This document shows, piece by piece, positions 52,444 through 59,722 of a stretch of 64,000 nucleotides of DNA. A model generated the notes under the pieces. It ran no database searches. It saw only the letters and a program-made list of their open reading frames with translations, and was not told the origin of the DNA. This DNA comes from Bacteroidaceae bacterium. GTDB taxonomy: Bacteria > Bacteroidota > Bacteroidia > Bacteroidales > Bacteroidaceae. How positions within the stretch are numbered: position 1 is the stretch's first letter; each line of letters starts with the position of its first letter. The stretch spans positions 29,196 through 93,195 of the forward strand of contig JAFXXQ010000026.1 of assembly GCA_017542145.1 (NCBI GenBank), written 5' to 3'. Both the position numbers and the translations under genes were made by a program.

Positions 52444-53613
52444 TCAGATCCTTAATCTCCTATATTGCTTCATGTTCTCAATAAAATGGTCAAACAGCCC
52501 CATGGTATCGACGGGGCCGCTGCTGGCCTCGGGGTGGAACTGTGTGGAGAAGAAGGGCTTCTGCTTGTGGTGGGTGCCCTCGTTGGTGCCGTCGTTGAGA
52601 TTCTCGAACAGACATTCCCAGTCGTCGGGCAGGGTGGCGGGGTCGATGGCATAGCCGTGATTCTGCGCCGTGACGAAGCAGCGGTGGGTGCCCGGCTGCC
52701 GGACAGTCTGGTTGTGACCGCGGTGGCCGAATTTCATCTTATAGGTTCGTGCTCCTGCGGCCAGGGCGAGCAGCTGGTTGCCGAGGCAGATACCCATGAT
52801 GGGGCGGTCGTCGTCCAGCGCGGCACGCAGATGCTGTATGGTTGGGATGCAGTCGGCAGGGTCGCCTGGGCCGTTCGAGATGAAGAGGCCGTCGTAGTCG
52901 TCGTGCGTGAAGTCGTAGTCCCACGGCACGCGCCGGACGCTGACGCCCCGCTCCAGCAGCAGGCGCAGGATGTTGTTCTTCACGCCGCAATCGACCAGCA
53001 ACACCTTCAGCTGCCCGTGGCCATACTCCTGTATCTGCTTGGTCGAGACGCGAGCTACCAAGTTGAGCTCCGCTCTTCCTTCTCCTTGCAAGGTAGAGCA
53101 AACAAATTTGCTTTGCTCTTGCTTCGTTCGTCGGTTCTCGTCGTGGAAGGGCGGGGGGACAGGGCTGTCGTCGAAAACGATGGTGCCGGGCATGGCGCCT
53201 TCGTCACGCAGTTTCTTGGTGAGGGCACGGGTGTCGATGCCGAAGAGGGCTGGGATGCGTTCGTCGTACAGCCACTCCCCCAGGCTGCGACAGGCATCGG
53301 CATGGCTGTAGCTGGCCGAATAGTCGGTTGCTACGAGGGCGGCACACTGGATGTGGTCCGACTCGAAATGGCGTGACAGCCCGTATGCATCGCGTTCGTC
53401 GCCGGGCACGCCGTAGTTGCCCATCATCGGATGGGTGGCGACGAGTATCTGTCCGCAATACGACGGGTCGGTAAGGCTTTCGGGGTAGCCTGTCATGGCC
53501 GTGCAGAACACCATCTCGCCCGTGGTGCTCCGCGGATAGCCAAAGGAGTACCCCCGATATTCGGTGCCGTCGGCAAGACGGAGAATGGCGGACGTGTTTA
53601 GTTTATAATTCAT
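52444..53613 (-). CDS. carA: Carbamoyl-phosphate synthase small (glutaminase) subunit
   Basis: 389 residues. It hydrolyses glutamine and feeds ammonia to CarB. Typical start ILRLADGTEYRGYSFGYP, FCTAMTGYPESLTDPSY, and the class I glutaminase triad region: VDCGVKNNILRLLLERG, FISNGPGDPADC, nucleophile Cys in PIMGICLGNQLLALAAG, and FFSTQFHPEASSGP. Residues about 153-182 (RTKQEQSKFVCSTLQGEGR) are an in-frame insertion of a palindromic repeat between the N-terminal and glutaminase domains. The start ATG lies inside AATTCATAATTCAT repeats. Follows glnN copy 2 by 111 bp and is probably in the same transcript. Confidence 0.97.
   Translation of the reverse strand: MNYKLNTSAILRLADGTEYRGYSFGYPRSTTGEMVFCTAMTGYPESLTDPSYCGQILVATHPMMGNYGVPGDERDAYGLSRHFESDHIQCAALVATDYSASYSHADACRSLGEWLYDERIPALFGIDTRALTKKLRDEGAMPGTIVFDDSPVPPPFHDENRRTKQEQSKFVCSTLQGEGRAELNLVARVSTKQIQEYGHGQLKVLLVDCGVKNNILRLLLERGVSVRRVPWDYDFTHDDYDGLFISNGPGDPADCIPTIQHLRAALDDDRPIMGICLGNQLLALAAGARTYKMKFGHRGHNQTVRQPGTHRCFVTAQNHGYAIDPATLPDDWECLFENLNDGTNEGTHHKQKPFFSTQFHPEASSGPVDTMGLFDHFIENMKQYRRLRI
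53066..53145. repeat. In-frame palindromic repeat inside carA (AGCAA/TTGCT family)
   Basis: On the gene's strand AGAGCAAA and TTTGCTCT form a perfect 8-bp stem, followed by CCTTGCAAGG, itself a palindrome. Related cores lie in dapF, the phosphoesterase gene and the terminator at 42.4 kb. Confidence 0.65.
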
Positions 53614-53724
53614 AATTCATAGTTCATTAGACTGACAGATAATAGTGCAGTAAAAGAGCCGCAAGCAGAAAATTCATCTGATAGTCTGAAGTCTGATAGT
53701 CTAAAAAACATAGATTATCAGACC
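53614..53724. repeat. glnN-carA spacer with AATTCAT and AGTCTGA repeats
   Basis: TATAATTCATAATTCATAGTT near carA and ATCTGATAGTCTGAAGTC words near glnN; the second family is the one inserted in the TPR/HTH gene. No clear terminator or promoter was seen, so read-through from glnN to carA is possible. Confidence 0.55.
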
Positions 53725-55911
53725 TTAATTAATAAACAGTAACTCGCGGTATTTGGGCAGTGGCCATAAGTCGTCGCCTACGATTTCCTCTAATTCATCT
53801 ATTGACTTGCGTAGGGGGAACAGCGATTCGGCAATCCCGTGGTAGGCTTTTGCCCTGAGGTACCCGTCGGCAATCTTGTTGGCAGCCTTGCGGGCGTTTA
53901 TCATCTCATCAACCTGCACCTTCAGCTGCCCCACCAGTTCAGAAATCCTTTTGACAAGCCCCATGCCTACGCCTGCCATCTCGGCATAGTCGTTGGCATA
54001 CGCCTCTTTCATGAGTGTGATATTCTTTAGCAGACGAGTCTGATAATCCAGCGCAGCGGGGATGATGTGGTTGATGGCCATGCGGCCTGTCACGCGTGCC
54101 TCGATCTGCACTTTCTTGGTGTAGGTTTCCCATTTGACTTCGTTGCGCGCCTCGAGCTCCTTCTCGGTATAGACGCCGAGTGAGGTGAACAGGCGGACGG
54201 CCTTGGAGGTAGTGAAGGCACGGAACATTTCAGGAACGCTGGTTTCGACGTCTAACCCGCGCCGTTGTGCTTCGCACTTCCATTCGTCGGTATAGCCGTT
54301 CCCCTCGAAGCAGATGACATCAAGAATGCTCCTGATGATGGGTTTGAGCGTGTCCATCACTGCGATGTTCATGGCCTTGCCGGTAGCCATCTCCCTGTCC
54401 ACGTCAGCCTTGAAGAGGGTAAGCTGTTCGGCCACAGCGGCATTGAGTGTCGTCATAGCCCCTGCGCAGTTGGCGCTGGAACCTACGGCTCGGAACTCGA
54501 AACGGTTGCCCGTGAAAGCAAACGGCGAGGTGCGGTTGCGGTCGGTATTATCGATGAAGATTTCCGGTATCTCGACCAAGCCGACGGACTTACCTCGTTT
54601 GCCGGCTATCTCAATAGGAGTGTCCGACGGCACCTCGAGCAGCTTGCGCAGCACGTCGGTCATCGCCCGTCCCAGAAAGGCCGACACGATGGCGGGTGGA
54701 GCTTCGTTGGCGCCCAGACGATGGGCGTTGGTGGCCGAGGCGATGGAGGCCTTCAGCAGGTCGTTGTGGGTCTGCACAGCCTTCAGTACGTTCACGAAAA
54801 AGGTGACGAACTGTAAGTTGCCCATGGCATCGCGTCCCGGCGAGAGCAGCGAGACGCCCGTGTCGGTGCCGAGTGACCAGTTGTTGTGCTTGCCAGAGCC
54901 GTTTATGCCCGCAAAGGGTTTCTCGTGGAAGAGCACCACGAAGCCATGACGTCGTCCGATGGTGGTCATAATGTTCATCATCAGCTGGTTCTGGTCGTTG
55001 GCGAGGTTGGCTTCGCCATAGATGGGTGCGAGCTCAAACTGGTTGGGAGCCACCTCGTTGTGGCGCGTCTTGAGGGGGATGCCGAGGCGGTAGGCGCTGA
55101 TTTCGATGTCGCGCATGAACGCTGCCACACGCGAGGGGATGGCACCGAAGTAGTGGTCGTCAAGCTGCTGATTCTTCGATGAGGCGTGGCCCATTAGTGT
55201 ACGGCCCGTCAGCATCAGGTCGGGACGGGCGGCGTAGAGGTCCTCATCGACAAGAAAGTACTCCTGTTCCCAGCCGAGGTAGGAATAGACGTGGCTCACC
55301 TTTGGGTTGAACAGACGGCAGACGGGTACAGCCGCTTCGCTGACGGCACTAATAGCACGTTTCAGCGGCGTCTTGTAGTCGAGTGCCTCGCCGGTGTACG
55401 AGACGAACACTGAAGGGATGCAGAGGGTGTCGCCTTGGATGAAAACGGGTGATGTGGGGTCCCAGGCAGTATAGCCGCGGGCCTCGAAAGTGGCACGAAT
55501 GCCGCCGCTGGGGAACGACGAGGCATCGGGCTCTTGCTGTACTAGTGCACTACCCGTGAACGTCTCAATCATGCCGCCCCGGCCGTCGTATTCGAGGAAC
55601 GAGTCGTGCTTCTCGGCTGTGGTGTCGGTGAGCGGCTGGAACCAGTGGGTGACGTGGGTAACGCCGTGCTCGAGTGCCCACGTCTTCATGCCCTGTGCCA
55701 CGGCGTCAGCCGTTTCGGCATCGAGAGGTGCATCGCCATCCTGCGCCGCCTGAAGCGCAGCATACGTCGCTGCGTCAAGATAGCGGCGCATCTTATCACC
55801 GACGAACACCAATTCGCCGAAATAGTCCGACGTCTTCATCGTTGGTACCTCCACTTCGACTGCCTTCTTCTTGAAGGCCTCCTGTACAACATCAAATCTC
55901 AGTTTGCTCAT
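53725..55911 (-). CDS. glnN: Glutamine synthetase type III (copy 2)
   Basis: 728 residues, family-typical. Same reaction and motifs as copy 1: EKHDSFLEYDGRGGMIE, QQEPDASSFPSGG, AWDPTSPVF, NEVAPNQFELAPIYGEAN, FAGINGSGKHNNWSLGTD, ATNAHRLGANEAPPAIV, RNRTSPFAFTGNRFEFRAVG and the C-terminal DLWPLPKYRELLFIN. It is clearly diverged from copy 1, so it is not a recent duplicate. It heads the run carA-carB-guaA-pyrG, all glutamine users. A leader of about 420 nt with a Gln-rich peptide gene, a terminator and further hairpins precedes it, so expression is probably set by transcription attenuation (inference). Confidence 0.96.
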   Translation of the reverse strand: MSKLRFDVVQEAFKKKAVEVEVPTMKTSDYFGELVFVGDKMRRYLDAATYAALQAAQDGDAPLDAETADAVAQGMKTWALEHGVTHVTHWFQPLTDTTAEKHDSFLEYDGRGGMIETFTGSALVQQEPDASSFPSGGIRATFEARGYTAWDPTSPVFIQGDTLCIPSVFVSYTGEALDYKTPLKRAISAVSEAAVPVCRLFNPKVSHVYSYLGWEQEYFLVDEDLYAARPDLMLTGRTLMGHASSKNQQLDDHYFGAIPSRVAAFMRDIEISAYRLGIPLKTRHNEVAPNQFELAPIYGEANLANDQNQLMMNIMTTIGRRHGFVVLFHEKPFAGINGSGKHNNWSLGTDTGVSLLSPGRDAMGNLQFVTFFVNVLKAVQTHNDLLKASIASATNAHRLGANEAPPAIVSAFLGRAMTDVLRKLLEVPSDTPIEIAGKRGKSVGLVEIPEIFIDNTDRNRTSPFAFTGNRFEFRAVGSSANCAGAMTTLNAAVAEQLTLFKADVDREMATGKAMNIAVMDTLKPIIRSILDVICFEGNGYTDEWKCEAQRRGLDVETSVPEMFRAFTTSKAVRLFTSLGVYTEKELEARNEVKWETYTKKVQIEARVTGRMAINHIIPAALDYQTRLLKNITLMKEAYANDYAEMAGVGMGLVKRISELVGQLKVQVDEMINARKAANKIADGYLRAKAYHGIAESLFPLRKSIDELEEIVGDDLWPLPKYRELLFIN

Positions 55912-55976
55912 TGTTTTGCGAATTATTATTTGCTACGAATTATACTTCTTTTATAAATGCCTCATTTTTTATGGAA

Positions 55977-56080
55977 GAAAGGCTGGCCCGCCATAAGGGG
56001 AGCCAGCCTTTCACCAACCGAAGGTCTTTGCCACCGCTGACGGTGCAAAGCATTATCAGCAGGGTTCGCAGACTCCTGCT
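55977..56080 (-). ncRNA. Structured 3' part of the glnN copy 2 leader (three hairpins)
   Basis: On the minus strand, in order: AGCAGG/CCTGCT (56058-56080); CTTTGCACCG pairing with CGGTGGCAAAG with one bulge (56026-56050); and a perfect 11-bp stem GAAAGGCTGGC/GCCAGCCTTTC (55977-56012). They are packed with almost no spacers and end 65 nt before the ATG. The last hairpin has only a weak U-run (TTTCTTCC) so it may be a second attenuator, a stabiliser or part of a sensor. A 47-codon frame (56083 down to 55940) crosses it but is not convincing as a gene. Confidence 0.45.
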
Positions 56081-56137
56081 CATCGTACCTTTTACCTCAA
56101 AAAACAAATCCCTCATCGATTCTTCTTTCGTATTTCA

Positions 56138-56169
56138 TTAAAAAAGGCTGATTTTTTCAAACCAGCCTT
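56138..56169 (-). terminator. Attenuator terminator in the glnN copy 2 leader
   Basis: AAGGCTG (56163-56169) pairs with CAGCCTT (56144-56150), 12-nt loop, followed by TTTT so that six T are continuous. It lies after the leader peptide stop and 227 bp before glnN, so it would stop transcription before the gene. The strand at 56208-56220 (ATTTCGCCAGTCC) can instead pair with GGCTGG and GAAA of its 5' side. Confidence 0.6.
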
Positions 56170-56201
56170 AAAAAAAATTTATCTCAATTAATAGTCATCT
56201 A

Positions 56202-56309
56202 TCAGTCGGACTGGCGAAATCTGATAAATGAGTTCCACTGAACCTGCTGATTATTTTGCTGGTTCAGCTTATCATTCATCTTATTAAACAAGCAATTGTA
56301 TGCGAACAT
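56202..56309 (-). CDS. Gln/Asn-rich leader peptide upstream of glnN copy 2
   Basis: 35 residues, ATG at 56309 and TGA at 56204-56202. The core NQQNNQQVQW holds five Gln and three Asn within nine codons; whole peptide has six Gln. AAAAGGACG upstream may serve as ribosome site; an in-frame ATG at 56279 is an alternative. The Gln codons sit in a hairpin (CTGAACC/GGTTCAG, 56238-56267). The last codons and stop overlap the strand that can act as antiterminator. This is the arrangement of known amino-acid attenuators: stalling on Gln codons at low charged tRNA-Gln would free the antiterminator, while completed translation would cover it. Function is inference from sequence. Confidence 0.6.
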   Translation of the reverse strand: MFAYNCLFNKMNDKLNQQNNQQVQWNSFIRFRQSD

Positions 56310-56336
56310 CTCTCGTCGTCCTTTTTATTGTCGCTG

Positions 56337-56367
56337 CAAAGATACAGGTATTTTTTCAGTTTACAAA
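56337..56367 (-). promoter_or_regulatory. Promoter of the glnN copy 2 leader
   Basis: Minus strand TTTG (56364-56367), exactly 19 bp, TATCTTTG (56337-56344): perfect consensus. Transcription would start near 56330, about 20 nt before the leader peptide ATG and about 420 nt before glnN. Confidence 0.8.
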
Positions 56368-56417
56368 TAATATACCTTAATTTTTTTGCTCTTGTTGTGT
56401 TTTCCCTATAAAACGCT

Positions 56418-58127
56418 TCATTCCTGAAGAATCTGCGCCTGACGCATCACGCGGAGGAAGTTCTCGCCCCAGATTTTGCGGAGGTCTTCGTCGGAGAGTC
56501 CCTCGGCTTGCAGGCGCTGAGTGATGTTCATTACCTCTGAAGCATCGGCACAGCCGATGATGCCCCCATCGCCATCGAAATCGGTGCCGATACCCACGTG
56601 GTCGATGCCGCAGACGTCAATCATGTGAAGGAGGTGGTGCACGGCGTCGTCGATGGTAGCGCGACCCTCGGCTTCAGGGCGGAGAAAACCGCTGTAGAGG
56701 CATACCTGCGCCACGCCACCACAGTCGCGCAGGGCGCGCAGCTGGTCGTCGGTAAGGTTGCGAGGGTGGTTGCAGAGGGCACGGCTGCTGCTGTGGCTGC
56801 ACACGATAGGGGTGCGGCTCTGGGCAAGCGCATCGTAAAAACTTTGCTCGGCGGCATGGGAGAGGTCCACCATCATGCCCACACGGTTCATCTCGCGCAC
56901 CACCTCGCGTCCGAAGTCGCTGAGACCGCGATGAGTGAAAATGGTCTCGTTGTCTCGCGGACGGGCTGAGGCACAGATGGCGTTATTGCCGTTGTGGCAA
57001 AGAGTCATATAGACAACTCCGCGACGGCGGAAGTGTTCCACACGACTGAGGTCGTCGCCGATGGCATAACCATTTTCGATACCGAGCATGATGGACTTGC
57101 ATCCTTTCTCCTTATTAGTATATAACTCTTCTGGCGTACGGGCAATTCCTAATTCTTCATTTCTGATTCCTAATTCCTCGATGCCGTCAAGCAGTTCGTC
57201 TGCCTTGTGGATGGCAGAGGCATAGTCGTAGTGTCCTGGGAGGTCCTGCGGAATGTAGGCCACCATGATAGTTGCATCGAGGTTGCCGTCCTTCATATTG
57301 GGGAGATTGACGAGGATGCGCGGGTCGCGGACGTGGAAATCGATGTGCTGGTGGAAGAACATCGGGGTGTCGCAATGGGTGTCGAGGGTAAGGTGATGAC
57401 GATGGAATCTGCGTGCCTCGGCAAACGACTTCGCCTCGCCCACTAACCAACGGAAGAGGGGGAGCATAGAGGTGTCATTTCCCAAAATCATGCATTCGGG
57501 ATGCCATTGTACACCTATCATCGGCTTACTCTCCGTGCTCTCAACGGCTTCGATGATTCCGTCAGGCGAAAGAGCGCTGATACGAAATCCCGGTGCCGCC
57601 TCGCGTACCGCCTGATGGTGGAAACTGTTGACAGACATTTCAGTGTTTCCAAAGATGTTTCCCAGCAGCGTATCGGGCTGAAAAGTAACGGTGTGTGACG
57701 TGGTATGGCGGGGAGCAGGACTTTGGTCGTGATTCAGCGTGGCATGGGCTTGGACGTATATGTCCTGCCAAAGCTTACCCCCCAATGCCGCCATCATCAC
57801 CTGCACGCCACGACAGATGCCCAGCAGGGGTATCTGCTTATGCACAGCCATACGTACGAGGGGCAGCTCCTGCGCGTCGCGGGGTACGTTTGGCTGGCCT
57901 ACTTCGGGCAACGGCTCTTCGCCCAGTAAGTGTGGGTCAATGTCACCCCCTCCACTCAGGATGAGGCCATCGACATGCTCCAGCAGGCTCTCCATCAATG
58001 CCTCGTCGGCATAGGGGGGAATAATGACGGGACTGCCTCCAGCTTGGGCGATAGAAGCAAAATACCCCTCCCGCATGGTACACATGCCGGAGGAGTAATT
58101 ACCTGTAATGGCAATCAGGGGTGCCAT
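56418..58127 (-). CDS. Fusion of a C26 class I glutaminase-like domain with an M19 membrane dipeptidase-like domain
   Basis: 569 residues; the ATG at 58127 overlaps the fkpA-like stop (TGATG), a GTG one codon earlier is possible. N-terminal half (about 1-235) is a gamma-glutamyl-gamma-aminobutyrate hydrolase type domain: PLIAITGNYSSGMCTMREGY, LILSGGGDIDP, nucleophile Cys in LLGICRGVQVMMAALGGKLW, FHHQAVREAAPGF, VQWHPECM. C-terminal half is an M19 zinc dipeptidase: LTLDTHCDTPMFFH (HxD ligands), IMLGIENGYAIG, VDLSHA, VCSHSSSRALCNHPRN and HVGIGTDFDGDGG. Both active sites look intact, suggesting coupled breakdown of gamma-glutamyl and dipeptide substrates. Residues about 316-328 (GIEELGIRNEELGIA) come from an AATTCCTAATTC-type repeat near the middle of the dipeptidase half. 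Confidence 0.9.
   Translation of the reverse strand: MAPLIAITGNYSSGMCTMREGYFASIAQAGGSPVIIPPYADEALMESLLEHVDGLILSGGGDIDPHLLGEEPLPEVGQPNVPRDAQELPLVRMAVHKQIPLLGICRGVQVMMAALGGKLWQDIYVQAHATLNHDQSPAPRHTTSHTVTFQPDTLLGNIFGNTEMSVNSFHHQAVREAAPGFRISALSPDGIIEAVESTESKPMIGVQWHPECMILGNDTSMLPLFRWLVGEAKSFAEARRFHRHHLTLDTHCDTPMFFHQHIDFHVRDPRILVNLPNMKDGNLDATIMVAYIPQDLPGHYDYASAIHKADELLDGIEELGIRNEELGIARTPEELYTNKEKGCKSIMLGIENGYAIGDDLSRVEHFRRRGVVYMTLCHNGNNAICASARPRDNETIFTHRGLSDFGREVVREMNRVGMMVDLSHAAEQSFYDALAQSRTPIVCSHSSSRALCNHPRNLTDDQLRALRDCGGVAQVCLYSGFLRPEAEGRATIDDAVHHLLHMIDVCGIDHVGIGTDFDGDGGIIGCADASEVMNITQRLQAEGLSDEDLRKIWGENFLRVMRQAQILQE
57140..57182. repeat. In-frame CCTAATTCTTCATTTCTGATT repeat in the C26-M19 gene
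   Basis: AATTCCTAATTCTTC and ATTCCTAATTCCTC flank TTTCTG, read on the minus strand as GIEELGIRNEELGIA. Same words as the gltD-dapF junction. Confidence 0.65.
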
Positions 58128-59005
58128 CACTCAACGATGTCCAGCACCTCAACGTCGAAGATGAGCGTGGAGAAGGGCTTGATAGTGCCCTGGTTGCGCT
58201 CGCCATAGGCGAGGTCCTGCGGGATGTAGAGCATCCAATGGCTGCCGACAGGCATCATGGTGAGGGCCTCCGTCCAGCCGGAGATGACCTGATTGGCGCG
58301 GAATGTCGAAGGTTCGTTGCGCTTGTAGCTGCTGTCGAACTCTGTGCCGTCAATGAGTGTGCCGCGGTAGTTCACCTTTACACGGTCGGTCTTGGCGGGC
58401 ACCTTACCCTTACCCTGCGTGATGACCTTGTAGCAGAGGCCGCTCTCGGTTTTCACCACATCGGGTGTTTTGGCAATACTGTCCATGAATGCCTCGCCGG
58501 CCTTCATGTTGTCGCCATATTCAGCCATCAGGCTTTCCTTGTGGAATTCATCCATCAGTCGCTGGGCCGTCTGCTGGGCTTCAGCCTGCGGCATCAGCAT
58601 ACCTTTTTCGGTCGTTCCGGCGATAAAGCCAGCGAGGAAGTTCTTTAGGCTAAGCACCTTGGTGCTGTCGTCGCCGAAGGCCTCACGGCTCACACCCGGG
58701 ATAATCTGCTCAGCTACCTGCTGGCCAATTTGCATACCAGACTGACGAGCCGTCTGCTTGGGGTTGACCTTGCCCGTGGCACCTGCGAGGATGCCCTGCA
58801 CGAAATCGGCCATATAAGTCGTATCGACGCCAAGGCGGTTCACCATATAGTCCTTCAGACCCTGCGACTGGGCAAGACCCATCGTATAAGAGAGGCTGTC
58901 AATCTTGTCACTGGCATTGAATGTTGCTTTGGGAGTTGAAACTTTCTGGCAGGAAGCAAAAACTGCCATGATGGCAACGGCCATCAAAATCATTGTTTTT
59001 TTCAT
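58127..59005 (-). CDS. FKBP-type peptidyl-prolyl isomerase lipoprotein (FkpA/Mip-like)
   Basis: 292 residues from ATG 59005, with lipoprotein signal (MILMAVAIMAVFASC). Residues about 35-180 are the helical FKBP_N dimerisation part, in which SYTMGLAQSQGLKDYM and AQSGMQIGQQV-like segments are typical. The C-terminal FKBP domain shows VKVNYRGTLIDGTEFDSSYKR, FRANQVISGWTEALTMMPVGS and MLYIPQDLAYGERNQGTIKP, with the substrate-pocket aromatic residues. It catalyses prolyl cis-trans isomerisation in the periplasm and aids folding. It follows a cytoplasmic FKBP gene by 13 bp; the two are a common Bacteroidetes tandem. Confidence 0.93.
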   Translation of the reverse strand: MKKTMILMAVAIMAVFASCQKVSTPKATFNASDKIDSLSYTMGLAQSQGLKDYMVNRLGVDTTYMADFVQGILAGATGKVNPKQTARQSGMQIGQQVAEQIIPGVSREAFGDDSTKVLSLKNFLAGFIAGTTEKGMLMPQAEAQQTAQRLMDEFHKESLMAEYGDNMKAGEAFMDSIAKTPDVVKTESGLCYKVITQGKGKVPAKTDRVKVNYRGTLIDGTEFDSSYKRNEPSTFRANQVISGWTEALTMMPVGSHWMLYIPQDLAYGERNQGTIKPFSTLIFDVEVLDIVE

Positions 59006-59018
59006 TGTTGTTAGTTGG

Positions 59019-59603
59019 TTATAAAACATTCAGTAATTCCACTTCAAATACCAATGCGCTGCACGGGGGTATGGCATCGCCTGCACCCTGCTCGCCATAG
59101 GCTAGCTGATAGGGGATGAAGAGCTTCCACTTGTCGCCCTCGCGCATCAGTTGCAAGGCTTCTACCCAGCCCTGAATGACTTGATTCACGCCAAACACGG
59201 CAGGCTCACCGCGTTCGATGCTGCTGTCGAACAGTGTGCCGTCGATGAGGCGACCTTCGTAGTGGCAGCGCACACGGTCCGTGGCCTTCGGCTGACGTCC
59301 GTTGCCCCGTTTCAGCACCTGATACTGCAGGCCGCTCTTCGTTGTCACCACACCTGGGCGTTCCTTGTTCATGCGGAGGAAGGTTTCGCCTTGTTCAGTA
59401 GCAGCTGCTGCAGCACGCTGCTGAATATCAACAAAATGTTTGTTCACAATGTCGCGGGCTTCGCCAAACGTGATGACTGTCGGATTACCCTCAAACACAT
59501 CGCGCAACGCCTGAATGAAATCGTCCAGACAAATGTCGTCCGCTCCCATTGAGCGGAGGTTTTGGGCCATTCCAAGCCCTAATCCATAGCTAAACTTATC
59601 CAT
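59019..59603 (-). CDS. FKBP-type peptidyl-prolyl isomerase, cytoplasmic (FklB-like)
   Basis: 194 residues. The start is set at MDKFSYGLGLGMAQNL (59603): an ATG seven codons earlier lies inside the -7 box and cannot be translated from that promoter. No signal peptide. FKBP_N helices (about 1-85), then VRCHYEGRLIDGTLFDSSIER, FGVNQVIQGWVEALQLMREGD, KLFIPYQLAYGEQGAGDAIP and ALVFEVELLNV. Prolyl isomerase and chaperone in the cytoplasm. First gene of a three-gene leftward unit with the lipoprotein FKBP and the C26-M19 fusion. Confidence 0.93.
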   Translation of the reverse strand: MDKFSYGLGLGMAQNLRSMGADDICLDDFIQALRDVFEGNPTVITFGEARDIVNKHFVDIQQRAAAAATEQGETFLRMNKERPGVVTTKSGLQYQVLKRGNGRQPKATDRVRCHYEGRLIDGTLFDSSIERGEPAVFGVNQVIQGWVEALQLMREGDKWKLFIPYQLAYGEQGAGDAIPPCSALVFEVELLNVL

Positions 59604-59621
59604 CGTTTTCGAAAAATCGGG

Positions 59622-59629
59622 CAAAAGTA
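59622..59629 (-). promoter_or_regulatory. -7 box (TACTTTTG) of the FKBP operon
   Basis: Minus-strand TAnnTTTG 18 bp upstream of the ATG at 59603; decides the start codon of that gene. Confidence 0.6.
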
Positions 59630-59674
59630 CTATTTTTTATTTAAATAAGGAGCGAGATACTGAAGAATTTACAC

Positions 59675-59682
59675 TATTTTTG
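59675..59682 (+). promoter_or_regulatory. -7 box (TATTTTTG) of the sirtuin gene
   Basis: TAnnTTTG match 40 bp before the ATG at 59723; divergent from the FKBP promoter. The leader contains CTTCAACTTTCATTCTTCAAT repeat words. Confidence 0.55.
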
Positions 59683-59722
59683 CATTTCGAAACCTTTATC
59701 TTCAACTTTCATTCTTCAATCT

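Noticed and set aside
55940..56083. 47-codon frame (MSRSLRTLLIML...) in the glnN leader
   Set aside because: It overlaps all three hairpins of the structured module, and the amino-acid pattern is dictated by the stems; more likely RNA than protein, although translation cannot be excluded.
55912..56370. Known riboswitch class in the glnN leader
   Set aside because: I could not match the hairpins to any riboswitch I know, such as the cyanobacterial glutamine riboswitch; the Gln-rich ORF plus terminator fits attenuation better.
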